Below are positions 51,844 through 61,174 of a DNA stretch of 64,000 nucleotides, one piece after another. The notes beneath the pieces were generated by a model, which was not told the DNA's origin, did no database searches, and was given only the letters and a program-made list of their open reading frames with translations. The position numbers were made by a program, and so were the translations under genes. Source of the stretch: an uncultured Planctomycetia bacterium (GTDB taxonomy: Bacteria > Planctomycetota > Phycisphaerae > FEN-1346 > JAACEH01); the NCBI GenBank assembly GCA_903929765.1, contig CAIYVX010000013.1:1-64000 (forward strand), written 5' to 3'. Numbering within the stretch: the stretch's first letter is position 1; every line of letters starts with the position of its first letter.

Positions 51844-51966
51844 AGTACCGGAGCGCGGCGGGGGGTTCAATAAGTTCCCTTGCCATTGGCCGGGCGGAGG
51901 CGAAGAATGACTGAACGGGGAACCGGAGGGAGCGGGTCGCAGGGAATGGCCCAAAGGAGGTGTCTG

Positions 51967-52941
51967 ATGAAATGGGCATGGCTAACGGAAATGGTGATTT
52001 TGGCGGTAATGGGTGCGGCGGTTTGGGCGGCAGAGCAACCGACGACGTCGGCCGCGGCGAATGATCAGGCGACGGCGACGAACTTTCAACCGGTCACGGC
52101 CAACGATCCGGTGACGATGTGGGCCGATCCGACGCTCTTCCGGCCGCAGCAGCCGCCGACGGCGACGGAGAAGCTGGTCGGCTGTATTAACGACATGCGT
52201 AATGCGACGGCGCCGGGAGAGATTGTGGCGGCGCATAAGCGGTGCGAGTTGCTGACGCCGGTGAGCCTGCGGCTGGACACGACGTTTGTCGAGCGGATGG
52301 CGGCGCGGGGCGAACCGGAGTTGGCCTACGAGGCGGCCAAGCGGGTGCTGGAGCAGAATCCCAACAACGGTTTGGCTCGCGGCGTGGTGGCCTACAACGA
52401 GGCACGGGCGGGGGAGTGGGGGCTGGCCCTGCGGGACGTGATTCAGGCCAATGCCGACCGGCCTCACGATCCGCTGATCGAGGTGACGGCGGGGTGGGTT
52501 CTGGCCTGGGCGGACAATGCGGCAGAGGCTTCGACGATGCCGGCGGAGTTGCGGCCGAAGATCGATTTCCTGCGGCAGACGGCGGGCGAGTCGGCGGCGT
52601 TCCAGGGGGTCTACCGGTCGGCAGCCCTGGATTATCGGCGTGAGGCGGCGGCAATATACGCGTTGACTTATGGTGGGACGTTCGCGGACGATCCGCGACC
52701 GTCGCTGGTGCAGTTGCCGCTGCGGATTCCGGTGGGACCGGTGATCAACAACGGCGGGCGTTGGTTCACGTTTCCCAACGGCTTGGACATGAGGCAGGCG
52801 AGGTCGCTGTGGTGGTTCCCGGGCGAAGCGGTGGTCAATGGGCACGGCGTGGTACGGAGTGCGCCGGATTTTGCGTACCAGTGGCCGTCGACGAGCGGGT
52901 ATAAGCCGGCGCCGCTGCCAGCGATGCCGATTGGGCCGTAG
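51967..52941 (+). CDS. Secreted protein with TPR-like helical region
   Basis: A 324-residue exported protein (signal peptide to about residue 21, AVWAAEQ). I chose ATG 51967 because AAAGGAGG lies just upstream. Residues 70-200 are helical and TPR-like (ELAYEAAKRVLEQNPNNGLA, then ARGVVAYNEARAGEWGLAL). The C-terminal third is Pro/Trp/Gly-rich and probably extended (GPVINNGGRWFTFPNGLDM). Not otherwise recognised. The start is about 120 bases from that of rsmH, divergent. Confidence 0.68.
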   Translation: MKWAWLTEMVILAVMGAAVWAAEQPTTSAAANDQATATNFQPVTANDPVTMWADPTLFRPQQPPTATEKLVGCINDMRNATAPGEIVAAHKRCELLTPVSLRLDTTFVERMAARGEPELAYEAAKRVLEQNPNNGLARGVVAYNEARAGEWGLALRDVIQANADRPHDPLIEVTAGWVLAWADNAAEASTMPAELRPKIDFLRQTAGESAAFQGVYRSAALDYRREAAAIYALTYGGTFADDPRPSLVQLPLRIPVGPVINNGGRWFTFPNGLDMRQARSLWWFPGEAVVNGHGVVRSAPDFAYQWPSTSGYKPAPLPAMPIGP

Positions 52942-53018
52942 TTGTGGTGAATAAAATGTTTGCGGGCCCTGGTTCGATAAAAATGGAGAAGTCGAGCCAG
53001 GGCCCGAGTTTTGTAAAT

Positions 53019-53846
53019 TTATCCGTGACTCAGTCTCGCGGCCTTTATCAGTTGGCAGACGATGCCGAAAAATCCGAGAAGAATAGATGCCAGGCCGGTC
53101 CATTTGGCCGATTTGGCAATTTGGTCAGTAACTCTTGGACTCCCGTCGCTCCTCTTGCCTAGAGGTATGACGCGAAAGCCAATCAATACCGCAAGGAGGC
53201 CTACGCCAAACGGTATGGCCGAATCGACGCGATCGGCTGTATCTAGTGAAGGTGTGTCTTTTTTTGCCGAAACCGATGTTGCGCTGTTCGGTTGGACCAC
53301 AGGAGCGCTGGAAGTCTCTGTTCCCCGGTTCTTCGTCAACATCGCACCGGTCACTGAAATGGCGATGAACATGGCGCAGAATATCCCTGCCCGTAACCAG
53401 CGCCTGTTGAACTTCTTTTGGCAAACGGCGGAGCAGTTCTCAGCGAGGGTGAGTGCCTCGGTGGGGTTATCAACGAGTTGAACTTTAAGCGAACGGACTT
53501 CGGGAACAGACGCCCACGGATTGCGAACTTTCGCCATTCGTCTCCGAGCATCATCGTATTTTCCGGCCCTTATGCCCACGATGGCCATCTGTATCGCTTG
53601 GTAGCTCCAAAAACCAGCCGGACCTACCCAGAAGGCTAACAACAGGAAAAGCACGATCATAGTCACAAAAGCAAAGGCGAGACAAGGAAGCGGCCCGACA
53701 TGAAAGCTAACATGCAACCATGAGGCCCACTGTAATCCCAGAAAGGCACTAATTATAAAAGTACAAGCAATCCACAGCATCCAGCCCAAGTTCATTCTCA
53801 ACCAGCCAATTTCGACGGTTGTGTTTTTTTGTCCAGGCAATGTCAT
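53019..53846 (-). CDS. Multi-span membrane protein downstream of leuS
   Basis: A 275-residue membrane protein with about four hydrophobic segments: WMLWIACTFIISAFLGL, AFAFVTMIVLFLLLAFWV, one near residue 150 and one near 240. A charged cytoplasmic stretch sits between the second and third (DDARRRMAKVRNPW). No recognised family. The ATG at 53846 follows AGGAGG and lies 14 bases after the leuS stop, so it is probably read through from leuS. Codon use is less GC-rich than in neighbours, which suggests later acquisition. Confidence 0.65.
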   Translation of the reverse strand: MTLPGQKNTTVEIGWLRMNLGWMLWIACTFIISAFLGLQWASWLHVSFHVGPLPCLAFAFVTMIVLFLLLAFWVGPAGFWSYQAIQMAIVGIRAGKYDDARRRMAKVRNPWASVPEVRSLKVQLVDNPTEALTLAENCSAVCQKKFNRRWLRAGIFCAMFIAISVTGAMLTKNRGTETSSAPVVQPNSATSVSAKKDTPSLDTADRVDSAIPFGVGLLAVLIGFRVIPLGKRSDGSPRVTDQIAKSAKWTGLASILLGFFGIVCQLIKAARLSHG

Positions 53847-53860
53847 GTTCTTGCCTCCTC

Positions 53861-56434
53861 CTACTTCGCCACGATGTTGACCATGCGGTTGGGGATGATG
53901 ATGACCTTGCGGACGGTGGCGTCGGCGATGGATTTGACCACATGCTCGTCGGCCAGGGCCAGGGCGCGGACGGCGTCGTCGGGCGAGTCGGCGGCGACGG
54001 TGATTCGGCTGCGCAGCTTGCCGTTGACCTGAACGGGAATCTCGACCACGTCCTCGCGGCAAGCGGCTTCGTCATAAGACGGCCAACCGGCGGCGATGAG
54101 GCCGCCCTCGTGACCCATCTTTTCCCAAAGCTCCTCGGAAAAGTGTGGGACGATGGGGCCGAGCAGGCGGATCATGGATTCGGCGGCGAAACGGAGGACG
54201 GCGGGGCCGTGCGGGTCGGCGGCGAGAGAGGGCGCGGAGTCGGCGAAGAGGTTGGATAGTTCCATGACGGCGGCGATGGCGGTGTTGAACTGCCAGGAAG
54301 TTTCGATGTCGGCGGTGACTTTTTTGATGGTCTGATGCGTGCGGCGCCAGAGGGCTTTGGCGTTGGGCGAGAGGTCGGAGCCGGAGCCGGCGTATGGGAC
54401 AACATGGCCGCTTGCGGCCATGCCACCCGAATTCTCAACCTGCTCCCACACGCGTTTGAGAAACCGGCTGGAGCCAGCCACGGCCGAATCGTTCCATTCG
54501 GCGTCCTTTTGCGGCGGGCCGATGAAGAGGGTGTAGAGCCGCTGGGTGTCGGCCCCGTACTGGCGGATGATCGCGTCGGGGGCGACGACGTTCCCCTTGG
54601 ACTTCGACATTTTTTCCAACTTCCCGGTCTTAGAGCTTTGCTTGCAGATCATGCCCTGGGTGAAGAGGGCGCGGAACGGCTCGGGCCAGACCGCGCCGAC
54701 GTGGCCGGCGTCGTGGAGGACTTTGAAGATGAAGCGGGAGTAGAGGAGGTGGAGGACGGCGTGCTCGACGCCGCCGATGTACTGATCGACCGGCATCCAC
54801 TGTTCGACTTCCGTTTTGCGGAAGGCCTGCGAATTCGGCTGGCCGGGGCGGACGGGCGAGACGTAGCGCAGGTAATACCAGCAGGAGCAGAGCCACTGGG
54901 CCAGGGTGTCGGTTTCGCGCCGGGCGGGTCCGCCGCACTTGGGACATTTTCCTGCGGCGACCCACTTTTTGTCGCCGGCCAGGGGGCTTTCGCCGTGGGG
55001 GCGGAAATCGACCTCGGCCGTGGGCGGCAGTTCGACGGGCAAATCCTCGTCAGGAACGAGTTGCTCGCCGCAAATGTCGCAATAGACAATCGGAATCGGC
55101 GCGCCCCAATACCGCTGCCGCGAGATGAGCCAGTCGCGGATGCGGTAGTTGATGGTTCCTTCGCCCATATTTTGCTTCACGAGGAATTTGATCACTTCCG
55201 GTATGCCGCTCGGCGACGGCGTACCAGTGAGCGGGCCGGAGTTGACCATTGTGCCGGCATCGACGAAGGCTGCGGTAAGGTCTTCGGCGCGGAGCGGTTC
55301 TTTCTGCCCGTCCGGCTGAATGACGACCTTGATTTCCAGCCCATATTTTTTTGCGAACTCGAAGTCGCGCTGGTCGTGGGCCGGCACGGCCATGACCGCC
55401 CCGGTGCCGTAGTCCATCAGGGCGTAGTTGGCGACCCAGAGGGGCACTTGCTCGCCGTTGACCGGGTTGGTGACGTAGCGGCCGGTGAAGACGCCTTCTT
55501 TTTCGGCGGTTTCGGCGGCGCGATCAACGGCGCTGGTGCGGCGGCAACGCTCAACGAAGGCGAGGACTTCCTTTTCCTGCGGCGTGCCGGCGACCAGGGC
55601 GGGGATCATGGGATGTTCCGGGGCGAGGCTCATAAACGTGACGCCCCAGAGCGTGTCGGGCCGGGTGGTGAAGACCGGCAGCGGCTGGCCTGCACAGCCG
55701 GGGGCGGCTGTGCCACCTGGGGCGACTTTGAAATCGACGCGGGCGCCTTCCGACCGGCCGATCCAGTTGGCCTGCATGGTGCGGACCGTTTCGGGCCACT
55801 GGTCGAGGAGCTGGAGGTCGTCGAGCAGGCGCGGGGCGTATTCGGTGATTTTGAAGAACCATTGCGGCAGGTCGCGTTTTTCGACCGTGGCCCCGCAGCG
55901 TTCGCACATGCCGCCGGCGGCTTCCTCGTTGGCCAGGGCGGTGTTGCAGGAGGGGCACCAGTTGACCGGGGCCTTTTTCCGGTAGGCCAGGCCGCGCCGG
56001 TAGAGGACCGAGAAGACCCATTGCGTCCACTTATAATAAGGCACGTCGCAGGTGGCGACTTCGCGGTCCCAGTCGTATTCGACGCCCCAGACGCGGAACT
56101 GTTCCTTCATCTTGGCGATGTTCGCATAGGTCCATTCGCGCGGGTCGGCCTTGTTCTTGAGGGCGGCGTTTTCGGCGGGCAGGCCAAAGGAATCCCAGCC
56201 CATCGGCGTCAGGACGTTGAAGCCCTTGGTCAGTTTGTACCGGGCCACGACGTCGCCGATGATGTAGTTGCGGCCGTGGCCGACGTGGAGCGTGCCGGAG
56301 GGGTAGGGGAACATGGTCAGGCAATAAAACTTCGGGCGCGGATCGGTGGCGGGATCGGCGGCGCGGAAGGTGCCGTGGTCGGCCCAGTATTTTTGCCACT
56401 TCTTTTCGATCTCTTGCGGCAGGTAATCGGACAC
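53861..56434 (-). CDS. leuS: Leucyl-tRNA synthetase with two repeat-encoded insertions
   Basis: An 857-residue class I synthetase charging tRNA-Leu. The HIGH-type motif HVGHGRNY is near residue 51, and KMSKSKGN near 620. The CP1 editing domain is present (TTRPDTLWG), as are zinc cysteines in WCPSCNTAL...CERC. A short insertion GGTAAPGCAGQP at the edge of the editing domain and MAASGH near the KMSKS-side end are encoded by palindromic repeats. No motif is lost. A membrane-protein gene follows 14 bases downstream. Confidence 0.96.
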   Translation of the reverse strand: MSDYLPQEIEKKWQKYWADHGTFRAADPATDPRPKFYCLTMFPYPSGTLHVGHGRNYIIGDVVARYKLTKGFNVLTPMGWDSFGLPAENAALKNKADPREWTYANIAKMKEQFRVWGVEYDWDREVATCDVPYYKWTQWVFSVLYRRGLAYRKKAPVNWCPSCNTALANEEAAGGMCERCGATVEKRDLPQWFFKITEYAPRLLDDLQLLDQWPETVRTMQANWIGRSEGARVDFKVAPGGTAAPGCAGQPLPVFTTRPDTLWGVTFMSLAPEHPMIPALVAGTPQEKEVLAFVERCRRTSAVDRAAETAEKEGVFTGRYVTNPVNGEQVPLWVANYALMDYGTGAVMAVPAHDQRDFEFAKKYGLEIKVVIQPDGQKEPLRAEDLTAAFVDAGTMVNSGPLTGTPSPSGIPEVIKFLVKQNMGEGTINYRIRDWLISRQRYWGAPIPIVYCDICGEQLVPDEDLPVELPPTAEVDFRPHGESPLAGDKKWVAAGKCPKCGGPARRETDTLAQWLCSCWYYLRYVSPVRPGQPNSQAFRKTEVEQWMPVDQYIGGVEHAVLHLLYSRFIFKVLHDAGHVGAVWPEPFRALFTQGMICKQSSKTGKLEKMSKSKGNVVAPDAIIRQYGADTQRLYTLFIGPPQKDAEWNDSAVAGSSRFLKRVWEQVENSGGMAASGHVVPYAGSGSDLSPNAKALWRRTHQTIKKVTADIETSWQFNTAIAAVMELSNLFADSAPSLAADPHGPAVLRFAAESMIRLLGPIVPHFSEELWEKMGHEGGLIAAGWPSYDEAACREDVVEIPVQVNGKLRSRITVAADSPDDAVRALALADEHVVKSIADATVRKVIIIPNRMVNIVAK
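54404..54429 (+). repeat. In-frame CATGGCCGC hairpin inside leuS
   Basis: CATGGCCGCTTGCGGCCATG followed by CCACCC. It matches the arm of the rsmH composite and is translated as the same MAASGH. Confidence 0.88.
55690..55722 (+). repeat. In-frame GCACAGCC hairpin inside leuS
   Basis: GCACAGCCGGGGGCGGCTGTGC (8-base-pair stem) with a CACC tail. The stem differs from CGGCGGG copies but has the same hairpin-plus-GCCAC layout. It is read in frame as Gly/Ala/Pro-rich sequence. Confidence 0.7.
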
Positions 56435-56449
56435 GGGAAATCTCCGGAA

Positions 56450-56598
56450 AAAGGCTTAAGACCAAAGGCTACAGGCACAACATCGACCTCGGAAATAAAG
56501 CAGGCTGAAGGCTTAAGTCCAAAGGGTTGGCGCGTCGTGCCTTTAGCCTTAAGCCTTAGGTCTTATGCCTGCTGTTCCGAATTATCGAGGGTAAACGG
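56450..56598 (+). repeat. GGCTTAAGAC/CTACAGGC-type repeat island
   Basis: AAGGCTTAAGACCAAAGGCTA, CAGGCACAACATCGACC, then CAGGCTGAAGGCTTAAGTCC, and an inverted partner, GCCTTTAGCCTTAAGCCTTAG. The two halves can pair as a long imperfect palindrome. It lies between leuS and the DUF4159 gene. Confidence 0.65.
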
Positions 56599-56717
56599 CA
56601 AGGCGGTCAAGGATTTTCTTAGGCGGTCGGGCCGAAATCGGGTTGGCTATGGTACAATTCCGAGGATTCTTTAAAGCGCAGGTCCGTCGCGCAACGCGAG
56701 GCCGACGTGGAGCGATC

Positions 56718-58688
56718 ATGGGCACTTTCGGCGTGATTATTCGAGCGGTCGTGTTCGCGGCGGTCTGCGGCCTGGGGCTTCTGGCCGCGCCGGTCCGCGC
56801 GGCTGATGCGCCCTCGTCGTCGCAGAAGGCGGCCCCTCAGCCGCCAATTATCTGGTCTCTGGCCGACGTTCGCGACGAGGACATTCGCAGCGCCATCGAC
56901 CGGGCCGTGGCCTTTCTCAAGAGCCAGCAAACCACCGACGGTTACATCGGTCCGTATCCCAAGACGAGTCACATACTCAACCTCAGTTACCCGGTCGGGA
57001 CGACGGCGCTGGCCCTGCTGGCGATGCTCGAGGCGGGTGTGCCGCGGCAAGATCCGGCGGTCCGCTCCGCCATGAATTTCGTGATGGAGACGCCGACGGA
57101 ACATACTTATGACCTGTCGGTGATGGCCATGATGCTGGCCCAGATGCCGGCGGACGCCGGAACCCGGTCGAACCGGCGGGCCATGGAGACGATCCTGAAA
57201 AAAATGGTCGACTGGCAGGCCGCCGACGGGATGTGGGGCTACTGGATCGCGGATCCGGCCAAGGTCAACGCCGGTGAGCGGTCCTTGTGGGGCGGGCCCG
57301 TTTTGCAAGGCCATTTTGCCTCCGGCGACCGGTCGAACACGCAGTTCGCCATTCTGGCGCTCTGGGAAATGGCCAAGCGCGGCGTGGAAATACCCAGGCC
57401 GACGTTGCAGAAGGCCGCCGAGCAGTTCCTCCGCTCGCAGAACGACGGGGGCTGGGCGTACCGACAAAAATGGGCGGAGAGCAACGAACCGAAAACCACC
57501 CCGACCATGGACGCCACGGGACTGGCCAGCCTGTTTATCCTCCGCGACTTGCTTGGCGTCACCGGCGAGGGCCTGTTCGACGGGGTGCGCAGTCCTAATT
57601 GCGGCAAGCCGGGACCGATGGACCGGGCCATTGACAAGGCCGACGAGAAGGTCGTCGCGGACCTGGGAGTCACTCAGGGCCTGACGGCGCTCTATGGCTC
57701 AAAGAATGTGCTGGGGCATTATCCTCTTTCGGGATATTACTCCTATTCGATTGGTCGGGTGGGCGTGGCGACGGGGCAGAAGCACATCGGTGAGCACGAC
57801 TGGTACCGCGAAGGGGCGGCGTACTATCTCCAACATCAGCGTGACGACGGGGCCTGGGTCGAGGGCTACACCCCGGAGGTCGAGACTTCGCTGGGCATCC
57901 TCTTTCTGGCCAAAGGACAAGCCCCGATTCTGGTCAACAAGTTGCGCCGGGTCGGGGACTGGAACAACCATCCGCGCGATCTGGCGAACTTCGTGCGCCT
58001 TGCCGAAAGCACGTTCGAGATGCGGTTCCGCTGGCAGATTGTCGATGTCCGGGCCGAGGTGGAGGAATGGCTCGACGCGCCGATTCTGTTCATCTCGGGC
58101 CACGAGCCGTTGAATACGTTCACAGCGGAGGAAAAGAAAAAGCTCCGCCAGTTCGTGGAGCGCGGTGGGACGATTCTGGCCGACAATTGCTGCCAGACGC
58201 CGGCTTTCGACCAGGGGCTGAGGAAACTGGCGCAGGAGATCTTTCCGGAAACGGAGTTGCGCAAACTGGCCCCCGATCATCAGGTCTATTCGAGCCACTT
58301 CAAGGTGGCGGCCGATCCCAAGGCGCCGCTCTGTGGCCTGGATTTGCCGTGGACCTGGGGTAAGTTGCGGCTGACGGAGTCGGCCGGCGCCGGGGCTTCA
58401 GCCGTGCCGTCCGGGCAGGCTGCGCCGGCGGCCACATCGGACACGGCGGCCAGTGCGTCCTCGGCCGCGCCGGCGGAGCCGCCGGGAACGCGGACCGTCC
58501 TCTTTTACGCCCCGTGGGACATCGGCTGCGTCTGGAACCAGAACCTGACCACCAATCACCGCCGCATTTTCGAACTGGGGATCAATATTTTCCGCTACGC
58601 GACGAGCGATCGGCCGCTGAAACGGCCACACGACGCGGCCGGCCCCAGCCCCGCCAAATCGGACAGTTCGAGCAAAGCGGCCCGTTAA
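56718..58688 (+). CDS. Terpenoid-cyclase-fold plus DUF4159 exported protein
   Basis: A 656-residue exported protein typical of planctomycetes. After the signal peptide come prenyltransferase/squalene-cyclase-like helical repeats with QxxDG-type motifs (AVAFLKSQQTTDGYIGPY, then FLRSQNDGGWAY and QHQRDDGAW). The C-terminal DUF4159 domain has ILFISGHEPLNTFTAEEKK and GGTILADNCC. The cyclase part lacks the catalytic DxDD, so a binding or scaffold role is likelier than catalysis. Pro/Ala/Ser linker at about 570-600. ATG 56718 with GGAG upstream. Confidence 0.82.
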   Translation: MGTFGVIIRAVVFAAVCGLGLLAAPVRAADAPSSSQKAAPQPPIIWSLADVRDEDIRSAIDRAVAFLKSQQTTDGYIGPYPKTSHILNLSYPVGTTALALLAMLEAGVPRQDPAVRSAMNFVMETPTEHTYDLSVMAMMLAQMPADAGTRSNRRAMETILKKMVDWQAADGMWGYWIADPAKVNAGERSLWGGPVLQGHFASGDRSNTQFAILALWEMAKRGVEIPRPTLQKAAEQFLRSQNDGGWAYRQKWAESNEPKTTPTMDATGLASLFILRDLLGVTGEGLFDGVRSPNCGKPGPMDRAIDKADEKVVADLGVTQGLTALYGSKNVLGHYPLSGYYSYSIGRVGVATGQKHIGEHDWYREGAAYYLQHQRDDGAWVEGYTPEVETSLGILFLAKGQAPILVNKLRRVGDWNNHPRDLANFVRLAESTFEMRFRWQIVDVRAEVEEWLDAPILFISGHEPLNTFTAEEKKKLRQFVERGGTILADNCCQTPAFDQGLRKLAQEIFPETELRKLAPDHQVYSSHFKVAADPKAPLCGLDLPWTWGKLRLTESAGAGASAVPSGQAAPAATSDTAASASSAAPAEPPGTRTVLFYAPWDIGCVWNQNLTTNHRRIFELGINIFRYATSDRPLKRPHDAAGPSPAKSDSSSKAAR

Positions 58689-58764
58689 CCAATACTGGCT
58701 GAAGAGTTTTCGCCCTTGTGGTCGATAAAGCCAGAGCTAAGACGCATGAATAGGTCGCTTAGAA

Positions 58765-58968
58765 ATGGCGGACAAAGTGCCACAAGAAACCATGCTGCAA
58801 CTTTCGGAGATCGCGGCGCTGTCGCGCGAGGAGCTGGTAGCGCGGCTGTTGCGGTTTGACGGGCAGTGCGCCCTGGACTTTACGGAAGAGTACCTGGTCC
58901 GCAAGAGCGACGATCAGCTTCGGCATATCCTGGTGGCGGCCTGCCGGTACAACAGTCGTCGCCAGTAA
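58765..58968 (+). CDS. Small helical protein of unknown function
   Basis: A 67-residue acidic, mostly helical protein with no membrane segment or signal peptide. QLSEIAALSREELVARLLRF then DFTEEYLVRKSDDQLRHILV suggest two amphipathic helices. It lies 25 bases before the Nif3-like gene and could be co-transcribed with it. There is no recognisable family and no strong ribosome binding site. Confidence 0.5.
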   Translation: MADKVPQETMLQLSEIAALSREELVARLLRFDGQCALDFTEEYLVRKSDDQLRHILVAACRYNSRRQ

Positions 58969-58993
58969 ATCGCAGTTGTAAAAGGGGCGCCCG

Positions 58994-59770
58994 ATGGCGG
59001 ATCGTGACGCGGTGGTCGGTTTGCTGGATCGGACGCTCCGGATCCGGGAGATCAAGGACACTTCGTGCAACGGCCTTCAGGTTCAAGGCGCAGCGGAAGT
59101 CCGGCGCGTGGGCCTGGCCGTGGACGCCTGTCTGGAAGCCTACGAGAAAGCGGCCGCCGCCGGCTGCCAGATGGTCATCGCCCATCACGGTCTGATCTGG
59201 ACCGGTCTCACGAGCGTCAGTGGCCGGAACTACCAGCACCTTCGTTTTCTGATCGAACACGAGATGAATTTGTATGCAGCGCATTTGCCGCTGGACCTGC
59301 ACGAGGAGTACGGCAACAACATCGCTCTGGCGCGAATCCTGGAACTCAGCGACATTCAACCTTTCGGCGACTACCACGGCCTGCTGATCGGCTACCGCGG
59401 CGTGCTGCCGCAACCGGCAGCGCCGCAAGAGATCGCCGACCGCCTGGCGGCGCAAATCGGCGGCCAACCGATTGTGCTGCAAAATGGCCGCGAACTGGTG
59501 CGCCGCGTCGGCATTGTTTCCGGCGGCGCCGGCGACATGATCGAGCAGGCGACGGCGGCCGGGTTGGATTGTTACATCACGGGCGAACCTATGCACTTCT
59601 GCTATCAACTTTCGCGCGAGTTGGGCGGGAACGTCATTTTTCTCGGCCATTATCATTCCGAGCAGTTGGGGGTCCAGGCCCTGGGGCGGCTGCTGACGGA
59701 GAAGCTCGGCCTGGAGAGCGTCTTCCTGGAGATCGGGGCGTTCACGGCGGGGGGGGGGAATCGGGACTGA
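58994..59770 (+). CDS. Nif3-like dinuclear metal-binding protein
   Basis: A 258-residue NIF3/YbgI-type protein, which folds as a toroidal hexamer with a two-metal site. The signature runs NGLQVQG near residue 26, AHHGLIW near residue 67, YAAHLPLDLH near 97, and the C-terminal TGEPMHF and GHYHSEQ region with further metal ligands. Proposed to be a GTP cyclohydrolase-like or hydrolase enzyme; the true activity is unsettled. Confidence 0.88.
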   Translation: MADRDAVVGLLDRTLRIREIKDTSCNGLQVQGAAEVRRVGLAVDACLEAYEKAAAAGCQMVIAHHGLIWTGLTSVSGRNYQHLRFLIEHEMNLYAAHLPLDLHEEYGNNIALARILELSDIQPFGDYHGLLIGYRGVLPQPAAPQEIADRLAAQIGGQPIVLQNGRELVRRVGIVSGGAGDMIEQATAAGLDCYITGEPMHFCYQLSRELGGNVIFLGHYHSEQLGVQALGRLLTEKLGLESVFLEIGAFTAGGGNRD

Positions 59771-60070
59771 GAACATAAAAACGATGGCGGGATGTGGGCC
59801 GCAGAGACGCCCACACCCCGCCGGTTAAACTGACGAATGGCTACGGGACCACGTCAGTCCGAATCAACTCTTTTTTTCAAATAGACACCTCCCTTTCTGT
59901 CGGAACCAGGCCGGAGCCAGGCCGACGCCAGCAATTCTGAATTCTTGCCTTCTCACGCGATCGGGCCAGGCCCGACGTATGGTTTCCTGTCACCACCTCT
60001 CTTTCTGTGCTATCGAAAGCGGTCACCTCAAAACGAAACTTCTCTCCAAGCAAACGCCCCCCGAAGTTTT
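59771..60070. other. 300-base gap with a strong hairpin
   Basis: A 14-base-pair stem with one mismatch (59786-59799 GGCGGGATGTGGGC with 59809-59822) follows the Nif3 stop by 15 bases and probably ends transcription, although no T-run follows. The rest (59830-60060) contains two loosely similar CCTCCCTTTCTGT/CCTCTCTTTCTGT segments. I see no gene in it. Confidence 0.45.
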
Positions 60071-61174
60071 TCAGCACGCCCCCTCGCTTTCTCCCGGCAG
60101 AAGCGGCAGCGGGTCAGAGGACAGGTCCGCAGCAAGTTCGGCCCCGGTGAGTTGCTGGCGGATTTTGACGCGCTGCTCAAGGTCCATTTCGTGCCAGGCG
60201 ACGATGCGGTCGCGGCCGGAGTTTTTGGCCTGGAGCAGGGCCTGGTCGGCCAGGTAGACCAGAATTTCCGGGGCCGTAATTTCGGCGTCAAGCGGGTAAG
60301 TGGCCAGGCCGATGGAAGCGGTGATCTGGGCGCTGTGCGCGCCGTGCTCGAAGGTCCGGGCCCGGACGGCGGCGCCGAGACGGTCGGCGAAGGCCCGGGC
60401 CATGGCCCGGTCGCTCCGCGGCAGGACGACGGCGAATTCCTCCCCGCCGTAGCGGGCCACCAGGTCCGAGTCGCGTGCCGCCGTCTTGGCGATGACGGCG
60501 ATTTCCTTCAGGATGTAATCCCCGAACGGATGCCCGTGCACGTCGTTGGCCTGCTTGAAATGGTCGAGGTCGACCATGACAAACGAAAGCGGGTGGCCGT
60601 AGCGCCGCGTGATCTTGAATTCAGTCTTGAGCCATTCCATGAGATATCTATGATTGTAGAGCGAAGTCAGGCCGTCGGTGACGCTGCGCTCTTTGAGCTG
60701 GCGGTTGTCGTTGCGGAGCTGCCGCAGAAGTTGCGATTCGCGCGACAGGGCGTTCTCCAACTGCGTGCGGCTCTGGAGGAAGTCCTGGTGGAGCCGGGCG
60801 TGGCCGAGAAGTTTGCGGACGCGGGCCTGGAGTTCGAGCGGTTCCAGGTCGCCGGACAGGAAGTCGTCGGCCCCGGCGTCGAGGACGGCGGCCCGCCGCT
60901 CCGGTGGCGCCGGCGCGGCAAAGAGACAGATGACCGGCAGGAATGCGGAGGGCTTCAGACACTTGAGAATGCGGACGGCGTCGGCGGTGAAAAATTCGCG
61001 CGGATTGTCGTCGAGCAGGACGACATCCACGTCCTGGGTCTTGAGCGCCGCCATGGCCGAGAGGACGTCGGGGGCGAACGTGGTTTCGCAGTCGAGAGCC
61101 AGAAGCTTGGCCTCGATGGCGCCGGCCCGCGCTTCCTCGGGCGAGATGATGAGTACTTTCGGATGCAGTATCAC
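60071..61174 (-). CDS. Response regulator-GGDEF diguanylate cyclase
   Basis: A 367-residue protein. The N-terminal receiver-like domain (residues 5-125; VDVVLLDDNP supplies the Asp region) is followed by a coiled-coil linker rich in Arg/Gln. The GGDEF domain has the active-site motif RYGGEEFAVVLP near residue 264 and FVMVDLDHFKQANDVHGHPFGD. It should make cyclic di-GMP on phosphorylation. The receiver's catalytic lysine is less obvious, so regulation may be non-canonical. The PilZ and HDOD proteins at 15-17 kb are plausible targets. Confidence 0.88.
   Translation of the reverse strand: MILHPKVLIISPEEARAGAIEAKLLALDCETTFAPDVLSAMAALKTQDVDVVLLDDNPREFFTADAVRILKCLKPSAFLPVICLFAAPAPPERRAAVLDAGADDFLSGDLEPLELQARVRKLLGHARLHQDFLQSRTQLENALSRESQLLRQLRNDNRQLKERSVTDGLTSLYNHRYLMEWLKTEFKITRRYGHPLSFVMVDLDHFKQANDVHGHPFGDYILKEIAVIAKTAARDSDLVARYGGEEFAVVLPRSDRAMARAFADRLGAAVRARTFEHGAHSAQITASIGLATYPLDAEITAPEILVYLADQALLQAKNSGRDRIVAWHEMDLEQRVKIRQQLTGAELAADLSSDPLPLLPGESEGAC

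Noticed and set aside
7929-56598. Recurring hairpins as a CRISPR array
   Set aside because: Copies are dispersed, of several classes, and not regularly spaced with unique spacers; no cas genes are present.
54335-56674. A long + strand frame (779 residues) opposite leuS
   Set aside because: Shadow of leuS; no ribosome binding site or recognisable motifs, and the leuS motifs are complete.
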